64,000 nt of DNA, taken from assembly GCA_947503895.1 (NCBI GenBank), contig CANNFT010000005.1:124001-188000 (forward strand). Reading direction: 5' to 3'. The stretch's first letter is position 1. Each line of letters opens with the position of its first letter. The notes beneath the pieces were generated by a model. It saw only the letters and a list, made by a program, of their open reading frames with translations. It did no database searches and was not told the DNA's origin. Made by a program: the position numbers and the translations under genes. The DNA is from an uncultured Saccharospirillaceae bacterium. Its GTDB lineage: Bacteria > Pseudomonadota > Gammaproteobacteria > Pseudomonadales > Oceanobacteraceae. This document shows positions 38,640 to 49,100 of this stretch, one piece after another.

Positions 38640-39992
38640 ATGAAATTAATTAAATCGATCTGCGCTTTGTTGGTAGCCAGCTTTTGCGCAACCATTCAAG
38701 CCAATGACACGGTGGGCAGTGTGCTCATTACACAAAATGAAGTGTCGGGAAATTGCGAAACACAATACGATGCCATGACCCTGAGTGACAGAGAAAAACA
38801 GTTTCGCCAGGCTGTTTGTCGATTTCATCAAAAGTCATTCGCCACCGCAGACGAGTTAAACCGCAACCTTACACAATGGCAAAACCTACAAGTACAAGGG
38901 CTATCGAATGCTCAGCAAGCCCTAGCATCTTTATTGGAAGGTTTAACCCATTGCCATCAAGCAAAACAAGCCATGCCAAATCTACCTACAGGCAGTGCGT
39001 TGGACAGCACCTATTTTTGTGCCAGTCGTGCTAATGCCATGGCTAGCTTTAATAGCATTCATTGGAAAGTGGCTCGCTTTGGTTATGGGAGCGACACCCA
39101 ATTTGACGAAACAGCATTACTGGATGAACTCGGTGCCTGTTTCTCACAAAATAATGGGCCGTTGAACTCGAATCATGACGTTACTTGCGGCATCACACCG
39201 AATTTAACCCAAGCCGAAAAAGAGCAAGCGATATCAGACCAATATAATGCGGTAGAAAGTCGATATTTTGGTGGTACGTCACCCATAACCGCGATGTTCG
39301 TTGAGAAAAAAGAAATAGCTGAGAAAACGCTGGAGAACACCGAAAGCCGCGTATCTTCCCTCAACCAGCAAGCTGCTGATGTCGCCAGCGCGCACAGCCA
39401 GTTACAAAATTTATTACACCAACACATCAAAAATCCGGATGACCCGAATAGCCCATTAGACACCACCATCAATCAATACAAATATGCCTACGCTATGGGC
39501 AATGCCATTCTAGAAACCTTTCAACAGTGGGAGGAAGGTCTACTAGTACAAAAGCACGATGATGGTACTGAAACACAGCACAAAACAATATTGGAAAGTA
39601 AAACCGATGATTTACAGACTCGCAAGCAAGGCATTATTGGGAGTTCTGGGTGGGTAAATAAAGTAGATTTTATTGCACAAAAGATTGCAGATATCGAAAA
39701 CCAGCAAAGCGGCGCTGCAGATTCCGCAAAAAAGCTTTGTCAAATTTACTATTGTCATTTAGCCATCGCACCTGGCATGTGGGACCCTACCGATTATTAC
39801 TTAACTGCCTGTCAAACACCGAATCTATTTCAAGTAGAAAAAAACCCATTGTGTGAAATCGTAGGGACAAAACTGGTTGTGGGTGACCTTCAGTGGACCC
39901 CTAATGAATTTTGCGCGGACTACGGTTTTAACGTCGCTCAATACGGCCGAGTGGGTTTATTAGAATCTGAAACTGCAGGTTGCTTCGACTAG
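38640..39992 (+). CDS. Exported protein of unknown function with central coiled coil
   Basis: The 450-residue product has a Sec signal peptide ending near IQAND. The mature protein has about ten Cys, mostly in pairs around residues 40-60, 102-127, 175-190 and 375-450, suggesting disulphides. A heptad-like stretch lies near 215-270 (EKTLENTESRVSSLNQQAAD). I see no known domain. It follows the coiled-coil gene by 27 bp, and its Cys-rich, coiled-coil make-up resembles that of the first gene of the operon, which could reflect related roles; I did not find clear sequence identity between them. Confidence 0.7.
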   Translation: MKLIKSICALLVASFCATIQANDTVGSVLITQNEVSGNCETQYDAMTLSDREKQFRQAVCRFHQKSFATADELNRNLTQWQNLQVQGLSNAQQALASLLEGLTHCHQAKQAMPNLPTGSALDSTYFCASRANAMASFNSIHWKVARFGYGSDTQFDETALLDELGACFSQNNGPLNSNHDVTCGITPNLTQAEKEQAISDQYNAVESRYFGGTSPITAMFVEKKEIAEKTLENTESRVSSLNQQAADVASAHSQLQNLLHQHIKNPDDPNSPLDTTINQYKYAYAMGNAILETFQQWEEGLLVQKHDDGTETQHKTILESKTDDLQTRKQGIIGSSGWVNKVDFIAQKIADIENQQSGAADSAKKLCQIYYCHLAIAPGMWDPTDYYLTACQTPNLFQVEKNPLCEIVGTKLVVGDLQWTPNEFCADYGFNVAQYGRVGLLESETAGCFD

Positions 39993-40061
39993 TGCCACAT
40001 AAAGCACCATTCGAGTGAAATATACTGAATAAATATGATGCGATATGGGGAAGGGGAAATC

Positions 40062-42254
40062 ATGAAACGTTTACTTCAACTTGGGTTTGGTGCCCTGATT
40101 GCCACAAGTGCGGCTTGGGCAGAAGATCCCATAGATGAATCAAACGCGATTGATGCTCAGGTTGATATTATTGCGTATTACGATCAGCCTACTGGTGGTA
40201 CCGATTACTTTATGCAAATTGGAAGTCGCTTTCATACCGTAAAAGATTGTACAAACGACCAAATTTTTTCGATTGTTAATCGTGATATTACTCCGCTCCC
40301 CCAAAAAACGGCCGAGTCCATTGCCGCTGCACCGAATGGACCCGTGCAACGAGCAGACCTTTCATGTGATGCATGGACTTTACCCTCCCATCAAAACGGT
40401 ATGCTGGATCAATCTATCTACGTCGACGGAACCGATTATTACTTTACGACTGGTAATACCGGTGAATACTATAAATACGACGCACTGACCGCAACCTGCC
40501 TGTCAGAGGTGACGGGTAAACTCTTTAGTTTCGACGCCCGATTTTTTAACCATGTTTACAGTAAGCCCAGTGATTACGATAGCAGTGAGATCATTAAGCT
40601 CACTTGTGGCAGTGTGATGGATAATCCGTATGACCTTAACTTAGCCGTTTATCGAGGTGTAGGTGGGTTTAAAGCGGTACTCGCCGTAGGGTTTAACCGC
40701 ATTGAGGAGGGTATTCCCACAACACGCTATTTGCCCATTAGTAAAGTCGATGGTGTAGCATTGAATGCTAGCAATCTTGGTCTGCTTGAAGCAGAACTGC
40801 GAAACGTATTCGGCATTCCTACTTCTGTTTACCGAAAAAATATCAGCGTGAATACGCTGATGAATGATATTTGGTTAGACTACTGCATAGATATGTGTGA
40901 TGACGCAAATGCAGCCCAGCACGAATACTTTACGAATACATGGGTCAGCGAATCGAATGCCACCGTCACCAACTTGGTTAAAACCGATGGAACAGATTAC
41001 CAAATTTGGCAAACAGCGAAACCCGTTATTTTTGAAGGGTGCGAAGCGGATGTACTGCCAGCACTAAAACTCACCCAGACGAATAGCACGGTATCTTGGT
41101 TCGAACGGCAGTTCCGAGAAATTGCTAACATGGCACCTCCAAGCAACGTGAAAACCTTTGTTTGCCCTACTGCATTAATTGAAAAAACCTGTGAAAAAAC
41201 ACTGAATCAGACGCACTACACTGTCTATGAATTTCGAGATCTATTACTGGACAATACCCACTGTGAGGATAAAACGGTCCTTAAATTGAATATCGAATCT
41301 GACTTCACAATTAACAGTAGTACCTATGTGCCTTTCTATTCGTTTATACCATTTGAAAAAGTCGTACTTGAAGCGCCTTCAGCTACCAGCCCTAAACAAA
41401 TTACGTTTAACTATCAATGCAGTCGTGCTTCTCAGTGTACCAATGGATATAAAATCTCTGCATTTAAAATTATGACGGGTAAAGAAGTTGAAATTAATCA
41501 TATTGATCTAATTCATTCATTGGATGCCAGTGTGTTGGGTGAGACCGAATCCAGCGTTAACTTCACCGGTATCGAAGTCACCGCAGGCACCAAGATTATG
41601 GCAGACAACCTGCGCATTCAATCTTATACGGATGTAAACAAAAATGATTTTCGTTGGCACAAAGGCATTCGTTTAACGACCAATAGCAGTCTATATTGCG
41701 AGAGTTGTCAGGTACAAGGCGATTGGATCGGCGTTGAAGGTTACAGTGCGAATGTAATGCTAAAAAGTGAAAAACCCGGAAATACGGGGCTGATTACCAG
41801 TGAAGGTTACGGTGTATTTATATCCGGCCTCGGATCACTTGTGACCAGCAAAGGTCAAATTTCAGCGCCAAGCATATTTAATGCAGGTTCCTATTCTCGA
41901 ATATTTTCTTTCCAATCATCATTGGATATCACCGGTAATACGGCGGTGTTGCCGGTGTACGGGTTTAACTTCCAATCGAAAAATATTCCTGCAACGTATC
42001 CTACCTACCCTTATGCACTGACCATTTATGGCGGTAATGTCATGGGGTTACCGACCCAAAATATTGATCAATTTACATTTGCTGGTTTTTCATCTTCGGA
42101 CGGAAGCAGTCGAGTATACGTCCATCCGTTAACCCAATTTTTTGTGCAGGGCATAGATGGACACGATGCTCAACGCACGACAGATTACAATACTTATTTA
42201 TCGTGTGAGGGTGTGGGACTGTTACAAATGGGTGGCACTTTCTTCTGTAATTAA
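40062..42254 (+). CDS. Exported protein with beta-helix-like C-terminal half
   Basis: The ATG at 40062 is preceded by GGGGAAGGGGAAATC, a strong ribosome site, and starts a Sec signal peptide (MKRLLQLGFGALIATSAAWA-ED), so it is preferred over 40035. The product has 730 residues. The first 400 are beta-rich with scattered Cys and several repeats of the type GTDYxxxxG, as in GGTDYFMQIGSRFH and DGTDYYFTTGNTGEY. Residues 420-700 show short hydrophobic strands in regular succession with Asn and Gly turns (VNFTGIEVTAGTKIMADNLR), like a right-handed beta-helix. Such folds are common in surface-bound and polysaccharide-acting proteins. No catalytic motif is seen. Confidence 0.65.
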   Translation: MKRLLQLGFGALIATSAAWAEDPIDESNAIDAQVDIIAYYDQPTGGTDYFMQIGSRFHTVKDCTNDQIFSIVNRDITPLPQKTAESIAAAPNGPVQRADLSCDAWTLPSHQNGMLDQSIYVDGTDYYFTTGNTGEYYKYDALTATCLSEVTGKLFSFDARFFNHVYSKPSDYDSSEIIKLTCGSVMDNPYDLNLAVYRGVGGFKAVLAVGFNRIEEGIPTTRYLPISKVDGVALNASNLGLLEAELRNVFGIPTSVYRKNISVNTLMNDIWLDYCIDMCDDANAAQHEYFTNTWVSESNATVTNLVKTDGTDYQIWQTAKPVIFEGCEADVLPALKLTQTNSTVSWFERQFREIANMAPPSNVKTFVCPTALIEKTCEKTLNQTHYTVYEFRDLLLDNTHCEDKTVLKLNIESDFTINSSTYVPFYSFIPFEKVVLEAPSATSPKQITFNYQCSRASQCTNGYKISAFKIMTGKEVEINHIDLIHSLDASVLGETESSVNFTGIEVTAGTKIMADNLRIQSYTDVNKNDFRWHKGIRLTTNSSLYCESCQVQGDWIGVEGYSANVMLKSEKPGNTGLITSEGYGVFISGLGSLVTSKGQISAPSIFNAGSYSRIFSFQSSLDITGNTAVLPVYGFNFQSKNIPATYPTYPYALTIYGGNVMGLPTQNIDQFTFAGFSSSDGSSRVYVHPLTQFFVQGIDGHDAQRTTDYNTYLSCEGVGLLQMGGTFFCN

Positions 42255-42329
42255 TTGGGTTTAAGGAACAGCGCTGCGTGCGTTGTTCCTACTTCACTAA
42301 CATTACGTCTAACGAACTGGGGAATCTTG

Positions 42330-44111
42330 ATGACCAAGAGATCCATCATTGCGGGTGGTCTGCTCGCAGTAGCGGGCTTAGCGCATGCAGCGTTTTGGGA
42401 TCACCATCCCGATAAAAAAATCGAAGACAACCTGCTGTCGCCGATGTTGGTTGCCGTACCAAACGATCCGAACACGAGTATTATTCAGGTTTATGATCCC
42501 AACGACCCTTCCTTCCCACACTTCCCGTTATTGTTAACAGAAAGCACTGGCTATCAAATTGAATGCTCAAATATCCCTAAGCTAAAGAATATGTTTACAG
42601 GACTGGGGTTTGATCCGGATATGCTGGCTTGGATGGAACAAGTCGCTGTAGATGATGCCCGTGTGGTTGGCTCGGGTTACGAATTAAATCCATCCTTACA
42701 CTGTGACAACAGCGCTCAATTGCTGTCAGTCGATTTTCCGAACGAGTCAAAATTCTTTTTAGATTTAGATGGCTTAAGTAGCAATAAAGTTAACCATATT
42801 GGCTGCCAAGGATTATTGGATGCCATGGGCTACGATATATCAACCGCCTATAAGGTTGATCCCGGTTTATTTGGTATCTACTTTAATGCTGCGGACGCTA
42901 ATGATATTCATTGTATGAACGGTGTTCCGGTGGGGGAGACGGGTTCGTGTGGTGACTATGCTAATGGTGAGTCGTGGGATCAACTCATTCAAAACGGCAC
43001 ACAAACTTATATTTGTATTGATGGTGTTTCACAAACTCAGGGCGACCCCACATGTGAATCAGGATTCGAGCCGAATAATGGGCAATGTGTTTACGTTCCA
43101 CAAAGTTGCGGTAGTCACAACCATGGATCATTTTGGTCTGAACGCATTGCGTATGGAAGCCAAAGCTATGGTTGTAACGACGGAAATATCACGGCGTTGG
43201 GTGCACCTGTTTGTGATTCAGGATATGAGGCCAGTGGTCTTCAATGTATTTACAAACCGAAAAATTGCGGCGACCACTCCCATGGAAGCTCTTGGATCGT
43301 TTCCATTACAAATGGCACACAGTCATTTAGCTGTCACGATGGCTCTACCGTTGCTGGTAATGTTACATGTAATAACGGCTTTAATTGGAATGGAAGCATT
43401 TGTGCCTATGTCCCCAAGACCTGTAAATCGCCTGTTAATAATACCGTGCATGCACACGCATCTTCTTGGACCGACAATATAGCAAATGGAGCTCGATCGT
43501 TTAGTTGTGACGATGGAAGTGTGACAAATACTTCTAATACCTGTCATTCCCAATATTCATGGAACGGTTCATCTTGTGCTTATGTTCCAAGGACCTGTAA
43601 ATCCCCTGTAACGAACGAAATGAAAGCTCACGGTTCGAGCTGGACTGATAGCATTTCTAACGGTTCACGTTCATTTAAATGCAGTGATGGTTCTGTTAGT
43701 AATACCGCAAATAATTGCCATTCCAATTATAGCTGGAATGGTTCCTCCTGTGTTTATGTGCCTAAAAACTGTGGTAGTCGCACCCACAATACATCATGGA
43801 GCGAATCGATATCAAATGGTGATGTTACGAAAAAGTGTTATGACGGTAAAACATCCATCACTAAAACCACGTGCGACAGCCACTACAAAATCGCCGGTGT
43901 TGGTCAATGTACTTACGAATATTACAACTGTGGAAGTCGCTTACACAACACCACATGGAATGAGCACCGAGAGGGAAACCGAGCTGGCTGGTGTGATCCT
44001 CCGCGTTATAGAGATACCAAAAAGTGCTACAACGGAACAGTTTCGTTGCTAGATTCAGTAGAAACCTGGCCAGGCATACCACGTCGACCTGGTTACGAAT
44101 GTAATCATTAA
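42330..44111 (+). CDS. Exported Cys-rich tandem-repeat protein, paralogue 1
   Basis: The 593-residue product has a Sec signal peptide (MTKRSIIAGGLLAVAGLAHA-AF). A GGGGAA site 5 nt ahead fixes the ATG at 42330. Residues 30-215 form an unrecognised N-terminal domain. The rest is seven tandem units of about 50-58 residues, each with about four Cys and the pattern C-G-S-x-x-H-x-x-S/T-W, then N-G, then C-x-D-G, then C, then W-N-G-S-x-C-x-Y-V-P. The paralogue downstream has the same plan. Repeats of this type suggest an extended, disulphide-braced stalk or a binding surface. I know of no family name for it. Confidence 0.75.
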   Translation: MTKRSIIAGGLLAVAGLAHAAFWDHHPDKKIEDNLLSPMLVAVPNDPNTSIIQVYDPNDPSFPHFPLLLTESTGYQIECSNIPKLKNMFTGLGFDPDMLAWMEQVAVDDARVVGSGYELNPSLHCDNSAQLLSVDFPNESKFFLDLDGLSSNKVNHIGCQGLLDAMGYDISTAYKVDPGLFGIYFNAADANDIHCMNGVPVGETGSCGDYANGESWDQLIQNGTQTYICIDGVSQTQGDPTCESGFEPNNGQCVYVPQSCGSHNHGSFWSERIAYGSQSYGCNDGNITALGAPVCDSGYEASGLQCIYKPKNCGDHSHGSSWIVSITNGTQSFSCHDGSTVAGNVTCNNGFNWNGSICAYVPKTCKSPVNNTVHAHASSWTDNIANGARSFSCDDGSVTNTSNTCHSQYSWNGSSCAYVPRTCKSPVTNEMKAHGSSWTDSISNGSRSFKCSDGSVSNTANNCHSNYSWNGSSCVYVPKNCGSRTHNTSWSESISNGDVTKKCYDGKTSITKTTCDSHYKIAGVGQCTYEYYNCGSRLHNTTWNEHREGNRAGWCDPPRYRDTKKCYNGTVSLLDSVETWPGIPRRPGYECNH

Positions 44112-44115
44112 TCCA

Positions 44116-44152
44116 CGCTACCATTTAGCATGTTAGCTAAATGGTAGCGCTT
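44116..44152 (+). terminator. Hairpin between the two Cys-rich paralogues, terminator or attenuator candidate
   Basis: A perfect 14-bp stem (CGCTACCATTTAGC at 44116-44129 with its complement at 44136-44149) has a 6-nt loop and only CTTTC after it. It lies 4 bp after the stop and could reduce read-through or protect the upstream message. Confidence 0.5.
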
Positions 44153-44191
44153 TCACCATCAATACTTACTTGCAAAAAAGGCAATATAATA

Positions 44192-45970
44192 ATGAAAAAA
44201 ACATCACTGCTTGCAGGTGGTTTACTGGCAATTGCCGGTATTGCCCATTCTGCTTTTTGGGAGCCACCAGTTGAGGATAAAAAAATCGACAATGGCTTCA
44301 TCACCCCTATGCTGGTAGCGGTGCCGAATGACCCCAACACCAATATTGTTCAGGTGTTTGATCCTAATGACCCAACGTTTCCGTTCTTTCCATTGTTGTT
44401 AACTGAAAATACGGGATACCAAATCGAATGTTCGAACATTCCCAAGTTAAAGGATATGTTTACAGGGCTGGGTTTTGACCCAGACATGTTGGCATGGATG
44501 GAACAAGTCCCATTGGATGACGCTCGCGTTGTGACTTCAGGGTACGAACTCAATCCGTCTTTGCATTGTGATACCAGTGCACAATTGTTGTCCGTTGATT
44601 TCACCAATGAAACAAAATTCTTTTTGGATTTAGATGGCTTGAGCAGTAACAAAGTGAACCATATCGGTTGCCAAGGTTTATTGGATGCCATGGGGTATGA
44701 CATTACAACCGCCGCGTCAATGCCGCAGAATATATTCTCAATTTATTTTAATGCCGCCGATGCTAACGATATTCACTGCATGGACGGCGTGCCAGTAGGC
44801 GAAACGGGTGCCTGTGGTGATTACGCCAATGGTGAATCTTGGAATCAAATGATTCCTCATGGTACACAAACCTATATGTGTATTGATGGAAGTTCAGAAC
44901 TTCAAGGCGACCCAAATTGCGATGCGGGTTACGATGCCGTAAACGGTCAGTGTGTTGATTTGCCAGATAACTGTGGCGCTCATGCACACAATAGTACTTG
45001 GTGGCAATCCATCCCCAATGGAGATCAAAGCTATACCTGCAATGATGGTAGTATTTCGACCGTAGGCGCACCAATATGCGATAGTGGTTATACAACTAGT
45101 GGTAGCCAGTGTATCTACCAACCTAGAAGTTGTGGTAGTCATGCGCATGGCAGCTCTTGGATACAAAGCATCACAAATGGTAGCCGTACATACAGTTGCA
45201 ATGATGGTAGCGTGATTGCCGGCAACGTTTCATGTAATAGTGACTATAGTTGGAACGGCTCTGCTTGTGTTTACGTTCCTAATGGATGTATTTCACCAGT
45301 GACCGGGTCTTCACATGCACATAATGCATCGTGGACGGATAGCATTTCAAATGGTACTCGCTCATTCAGCTGTAATGATGGCAATGTGACCAATACAAAT
45401 AATAGCTGTAATACACAATACTCATGGAATGGTTCTGCTTGTGTATACGTTCCTAAAACCTGTAAGTCACCTGTTACCGGTGCAACTAAAGCACACGGTG
45501 CTAGTTGGACGGACAATATTCCTAACGGCTCTCGCTCTTTTAGCTGTAATGATGGTTCCGTTAATAATACCGCAAACAATTGTAATACCAACTACAACTG
45601 GAACGGTTCTTCATGTGTCTATGTTCCAAAAAATTGTGGTAGCCGAGTGCATGGCGCTACATGGAGTGAATCCATTTCCAATGGCGATGTGACCAAGAAA
45701 TGTAACGATGGCGCTACCTCCATTACCAAAACCACTTGCGATAGCCACTATAAAGTAAATGGCGTTGGTAGCTGCACATACGAATACTACAGTTGCGGTT
45801 CTCACGCTCACAATTCAACGTGGACGCAAAATCGAGTGGCTTCAGGAAGCTGGTGTGAGCCTCGTATCTATCAAGACACCAAAAAATGTAATGATGGAAG
45901 CACATCAACACTTAGCACAACCATAATTGAGCCGGGCATCCCATGGAGGTCTGGTACGCACTGCCCATAA
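44192..45970 (+). CDS. Exported Cys-rich tandem-repeat protein, paralogue 2
   Basis: The 592-residue product starts MKKTSLLAGGLLAIAGIAHS, a Sec signal peptide; the frame is open further upstream but through the hairpin, so the ATG at 44192 is taken. The N-terminal domain is highly similar to paralogue 1 (shared NIPKLKxMFTGLGFDPDMLA and LSSNKVNHIGCQGLLDAMGY). Seven Cys-rich units follow with the same layout, diverging mainly inside the repeats. A recent tandem duplication is the simplest explanation. Loop variation with a fixed frame of Cys, His, Trp and Asp-Gly suggests selection for a variable surface. Confidence 0.75.
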   Translation: MKKTSLLAGGLLAIAGIAHSAFWEPPVEDKKIDNGFITPMLVAVPNDPNTNIVQVFDPNDPTFPFFPLLLTENTGYQIECSNIPKLKDMFTGLGFDPDMLAWMEQVPLDDARVVTSGYELNPSLHCDTSAQLLSVDFTNETKFFLDLDGLSSNKVNHIGCQGLLDAMGYDITTAASMPQNIFSIYFNAADANDIHCMDGVPVGETGACGDYANGESWNQMIPHGTQTYMCIDGSSELQGDPNCDAGYDAVNGQCVDLPDNCGAHAHNSTWWQSIPNGDQSYTCNDGSISTVGAPICDSGYTTSGSQCIYQPRSCGSHAHGSSWIQSITNGSRTYSCNDGSVIAGNVSCNSDYSWNGSACVYVPNGCISPVTGSSHAHNASWTDSISNGTRSFSCNDGNVTNTNNSCNTQYSWNGSACVYVPKTCKSPVTGATKAHGASWTDNIPNGSRSFSCNDGSVNNTANNCNTNYNWNGSSCVYVPKNCGSRVHGATWSESISNGDVTKKCNDGATSITKTTCDSHYKVNGVGSCTYEYYSCGSHAHNSTWTQNRVASGSWCEPRIYQDTKKCNDGSTSTLSTTIIEPGIPWRSGTHCP

Positions 45971-45990
45971 TATATTCATAAAACGGACGA

Positions 45991-46025
45991 GCTTATCACT
46001 ATGACATCGAGACATAGTGATAAGC
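45991..46025 (+). terminator. Hairpin before the RHS toxin gene
   Basis: GCTTATCACTATG at 45991-46003 pairs perfectly with 46013-46025 around a 9-nt loop. No T-run follows. It lies 20 bp after the second paralogue and 163 bp before the toxin start, so it may reduce toxin expression relative to the genes upstream. Confidence 0.45.
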
Positions 46026-46188
46026 CAATCTAAAATATTTAACACGTCTGTATGTCAACCATCGCGATTCATACAATTTATTCTCAATAACCAAGCTATT
46101 GATTCACCTATATATCTAACAACGTCAGCGTTTTATTGTCGTACTCGTATTCATAAACATTGATTTCTGCTTGCTTTAAATTTACATA

Positions 46189-49100
46189 GTGAGACTTATC
46201 TTGAAAGGCATCATTGATACATACTCAAATTCCCGCTGGCCCACGAGATTATCGAGATGGGTCCAGCGTACTCTGATTGCATCCATAGCTTGTGCGCTTC
46301 CTATGAGTGCTGTATTGGCAACGGATAAATCCGGTGCTAAATCCGGTTTGGTCAAATTACCTGAAGCAGGCGGCACGGTTTTTCAGGAGTCCGGTCGTTT
46401 TTCTGTACACGCTAATAAAGGCTCTGGTCAATACACCTTACCCTTTCCATCTTTACCCAGCCGGAATCAAGTATCACCTTCTATCTCCATTCAATACAAC
46501 CAATTTAATGGAGACAGTGGATTCGGCGTGGGCTGGGCATTATCTATTCCATCAATAGAAGTCTCTGCGGAGCTGGGTGTTCCCCTAAAAGGCAATTTAT
46601 CTAATGGTGCTTTTCGAAACTATCTTACGTATGCCGGTGAAAAATTAGTTTTTCAATCCAATCAAGCGGGAACGCTGAACTACAAGCTTGAAAAATCTGA
46701 ACAGTACATTTCCGTTACCTATCATCATTCAATTTATGCACCTGCACATGCTCGAACAGTAAGTGGTGTCAAACCTCATATTCAATCGGGATTTTCGGTG
46801 CAATTTTCTGATGGAAGCACTCAACTATTCAGCGCTGATTTGAATATAGCGGAAGGTCAAAACCAAAAATTAACCCGATTTCCACTGGCCTATGAAATTT
46901 CCCCTCAAGGCGAAGCCATTGCCTATCAGTATCAAAAAAATGACGGCCGTAGCTATTTAACGGACATTTATTTTTCTGGCGGTGCCAGTCATTACGAATT
47001 TACGTTATTGGATCGCCATCATAGCAGCGAACAATATCAGTATGGTTTTCAACAACGCACGAGCAAGGTATACGGAAAAGTCATAGCTCGATATAACAGT
47101 GCGATACACGGGCAATATTGCTTTGCGTATATCACTCGTCAAGAAGCCAATTTTTCAGTGCTCACAGACAGCGCTTGTCAGTCAGTCGCTGAAGCCGACT
47201 TGCAAAGCCACATTAATGGCGAATCACTCACTGTTTTAAATCAATTAAAATCCATTTATCGTTTTGGAAATGACGCACAACTTAAATCTAATACACAGCA
47301 GTTTCCGGCTATCCATTTTGATTATTCCGCTTGGTCGAAGGATAAGTTAGCAAATCGTGATTTAGTTTATTCACTGGATGCACTGAAAGACGAAACCCAC
47401 TTTTCGGTTGAAAATTTTGAACTGGCTGATTTAAATCATGACGGCCTAGTAGATGTGCTAAGACGTAACGCTAATAATTCCAGTGATGTATTTTTTGGCC
47501 GAGGTGACGGCAACCAATTATTTGAATCAGCACAGAACTGGCAATTGCAACGCGGTAGTAAATTTGTTTCCCCTAATTTAAAGTCCGATAATTTTCACTT
47601 TGCTGATATGAACGGTGATTCCTATGTGGATATTGTGGAATTTAGCAGCGGTACAGAATCCTATATATACTTAGGTAACGCTGATGGCAGTTTTAACTGG
47701 ACGGGCACTCCCGTATTTTTAACCAGCAATAACAGTATTGCGGCTGCATCTTTTCGTAGTGGTTTATCCCGATTCGTCGATCTCAATGCAGACGGTAAAA
47801 GCGATATTCTGACGACGACAAGTGGCGCCGGTGGTGTCGCCCAATTCCATGTCTACTTAAATCTCAGTAAACAAAATCTATCCGGGCAATGGCAATTCCG
47901 TCTAGCAGCCAAATCATTTGCAACACCCTTTTCCCAGCCCGGATTCGACTTAACGGATTTGAATATTAAATTAACCGATGTAAACGGTGATAAACTCGCA
48001 GACCTTGTTCAGCTTCGCCCATCATCCGCACCGAATCAAAGTGGTGTGTGTGTCTATCCTAATCGGGGTGATTTATACGAACTGGCCAGCCATCAACCTT
48101 TATTCGGGAACAGCGAGCATCAGCATGCTCGTTGTGGAAATGGTGGTCACTTTATTGCGTTAACCGGATTACAAGGCGTAAATCATTTACAGGGGCTTTG
48201 GTTAGCCGATGTCAATGGCGACGGCGTATTGGATTACGTTTCGCAAGGTACCACTAAAACGCAATTACTCGTCTGGTTAGGTTTGGGGAACCTCACTGCA
48301 TTGGCAGAGCCGATCATGCTCGAACTCAATACGCCGATCACGGTCAGTCAAACACAAAATCGAAGTCGCGTTGCCGACATAGATGGTGATGGTCAAGCTG
48401 AAATATTGATTTTTGATGGTTCTGTATTATCGGATAACCCCATTGTTATGCTTGATTTCAATCGCGAGGGTGATATACAACTGATAAAATCCAACTTACT
48501 GACCAGTGTGGAATTTGATAGCGGTCTACGTCATGACATTTTGTATGCCACCTCAACCGACGAACGTATTCGAAATATAAAACAAAACAAATCCGAAAGC
48601 CCGTTGCATTTTCCGGTCGTTGTGGCCAAGCAATTAATATCGTCCTACGGCAAAACGGGTAATGTACGATCAAACGTTCAAGTCTCTGAATATTTTTACC
48701 ATCAACCTTTTTATAATGCCGACACTCACAAGTTCGAAGGTTTTTCCCAGGTTGAAGTCTTAAAATATGGCGACCAGTATGCCGAGGAAAGTAGTTACTC
48801 CGTTGAACACTATTTCACTCAGGGCAGCACACCGGCAGAAGACGCCCTCGCTGGTAGATTAAAATCAAAAGAAATCTATACATTGCAGTCCGACGGCTAC
48901 TTTGATTTGGCTGCGGTGTCGAATATTCAGTTTGATCCCAGCGACCCGACCGTACACTCACTCAGTACATCGACTCGTAATCAAGTACTACCCACGAAAA
49001 ATCGTTTAACACAATCTGAGTTTTATGATTGGTCTGCACAGGATTTAGGCGGATATTTTAATGTGCGAAACACACAGCAGAATCATTATCAATATGGCAC

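Noticed and set aside
43861..45911. Several minus-strand frames across the Cys-rich repeat genes
   Set aside because: They mirror the repeats of the plus-strand genes, have no independent start signals and differ between the paralogues as shadows do.
42330..45970. CRISPR-like periodicity
   Set aside because: The periodic units are protein-coding repeats of about 150-175 bp with variable third positions, with no short identical repeats and spacers.
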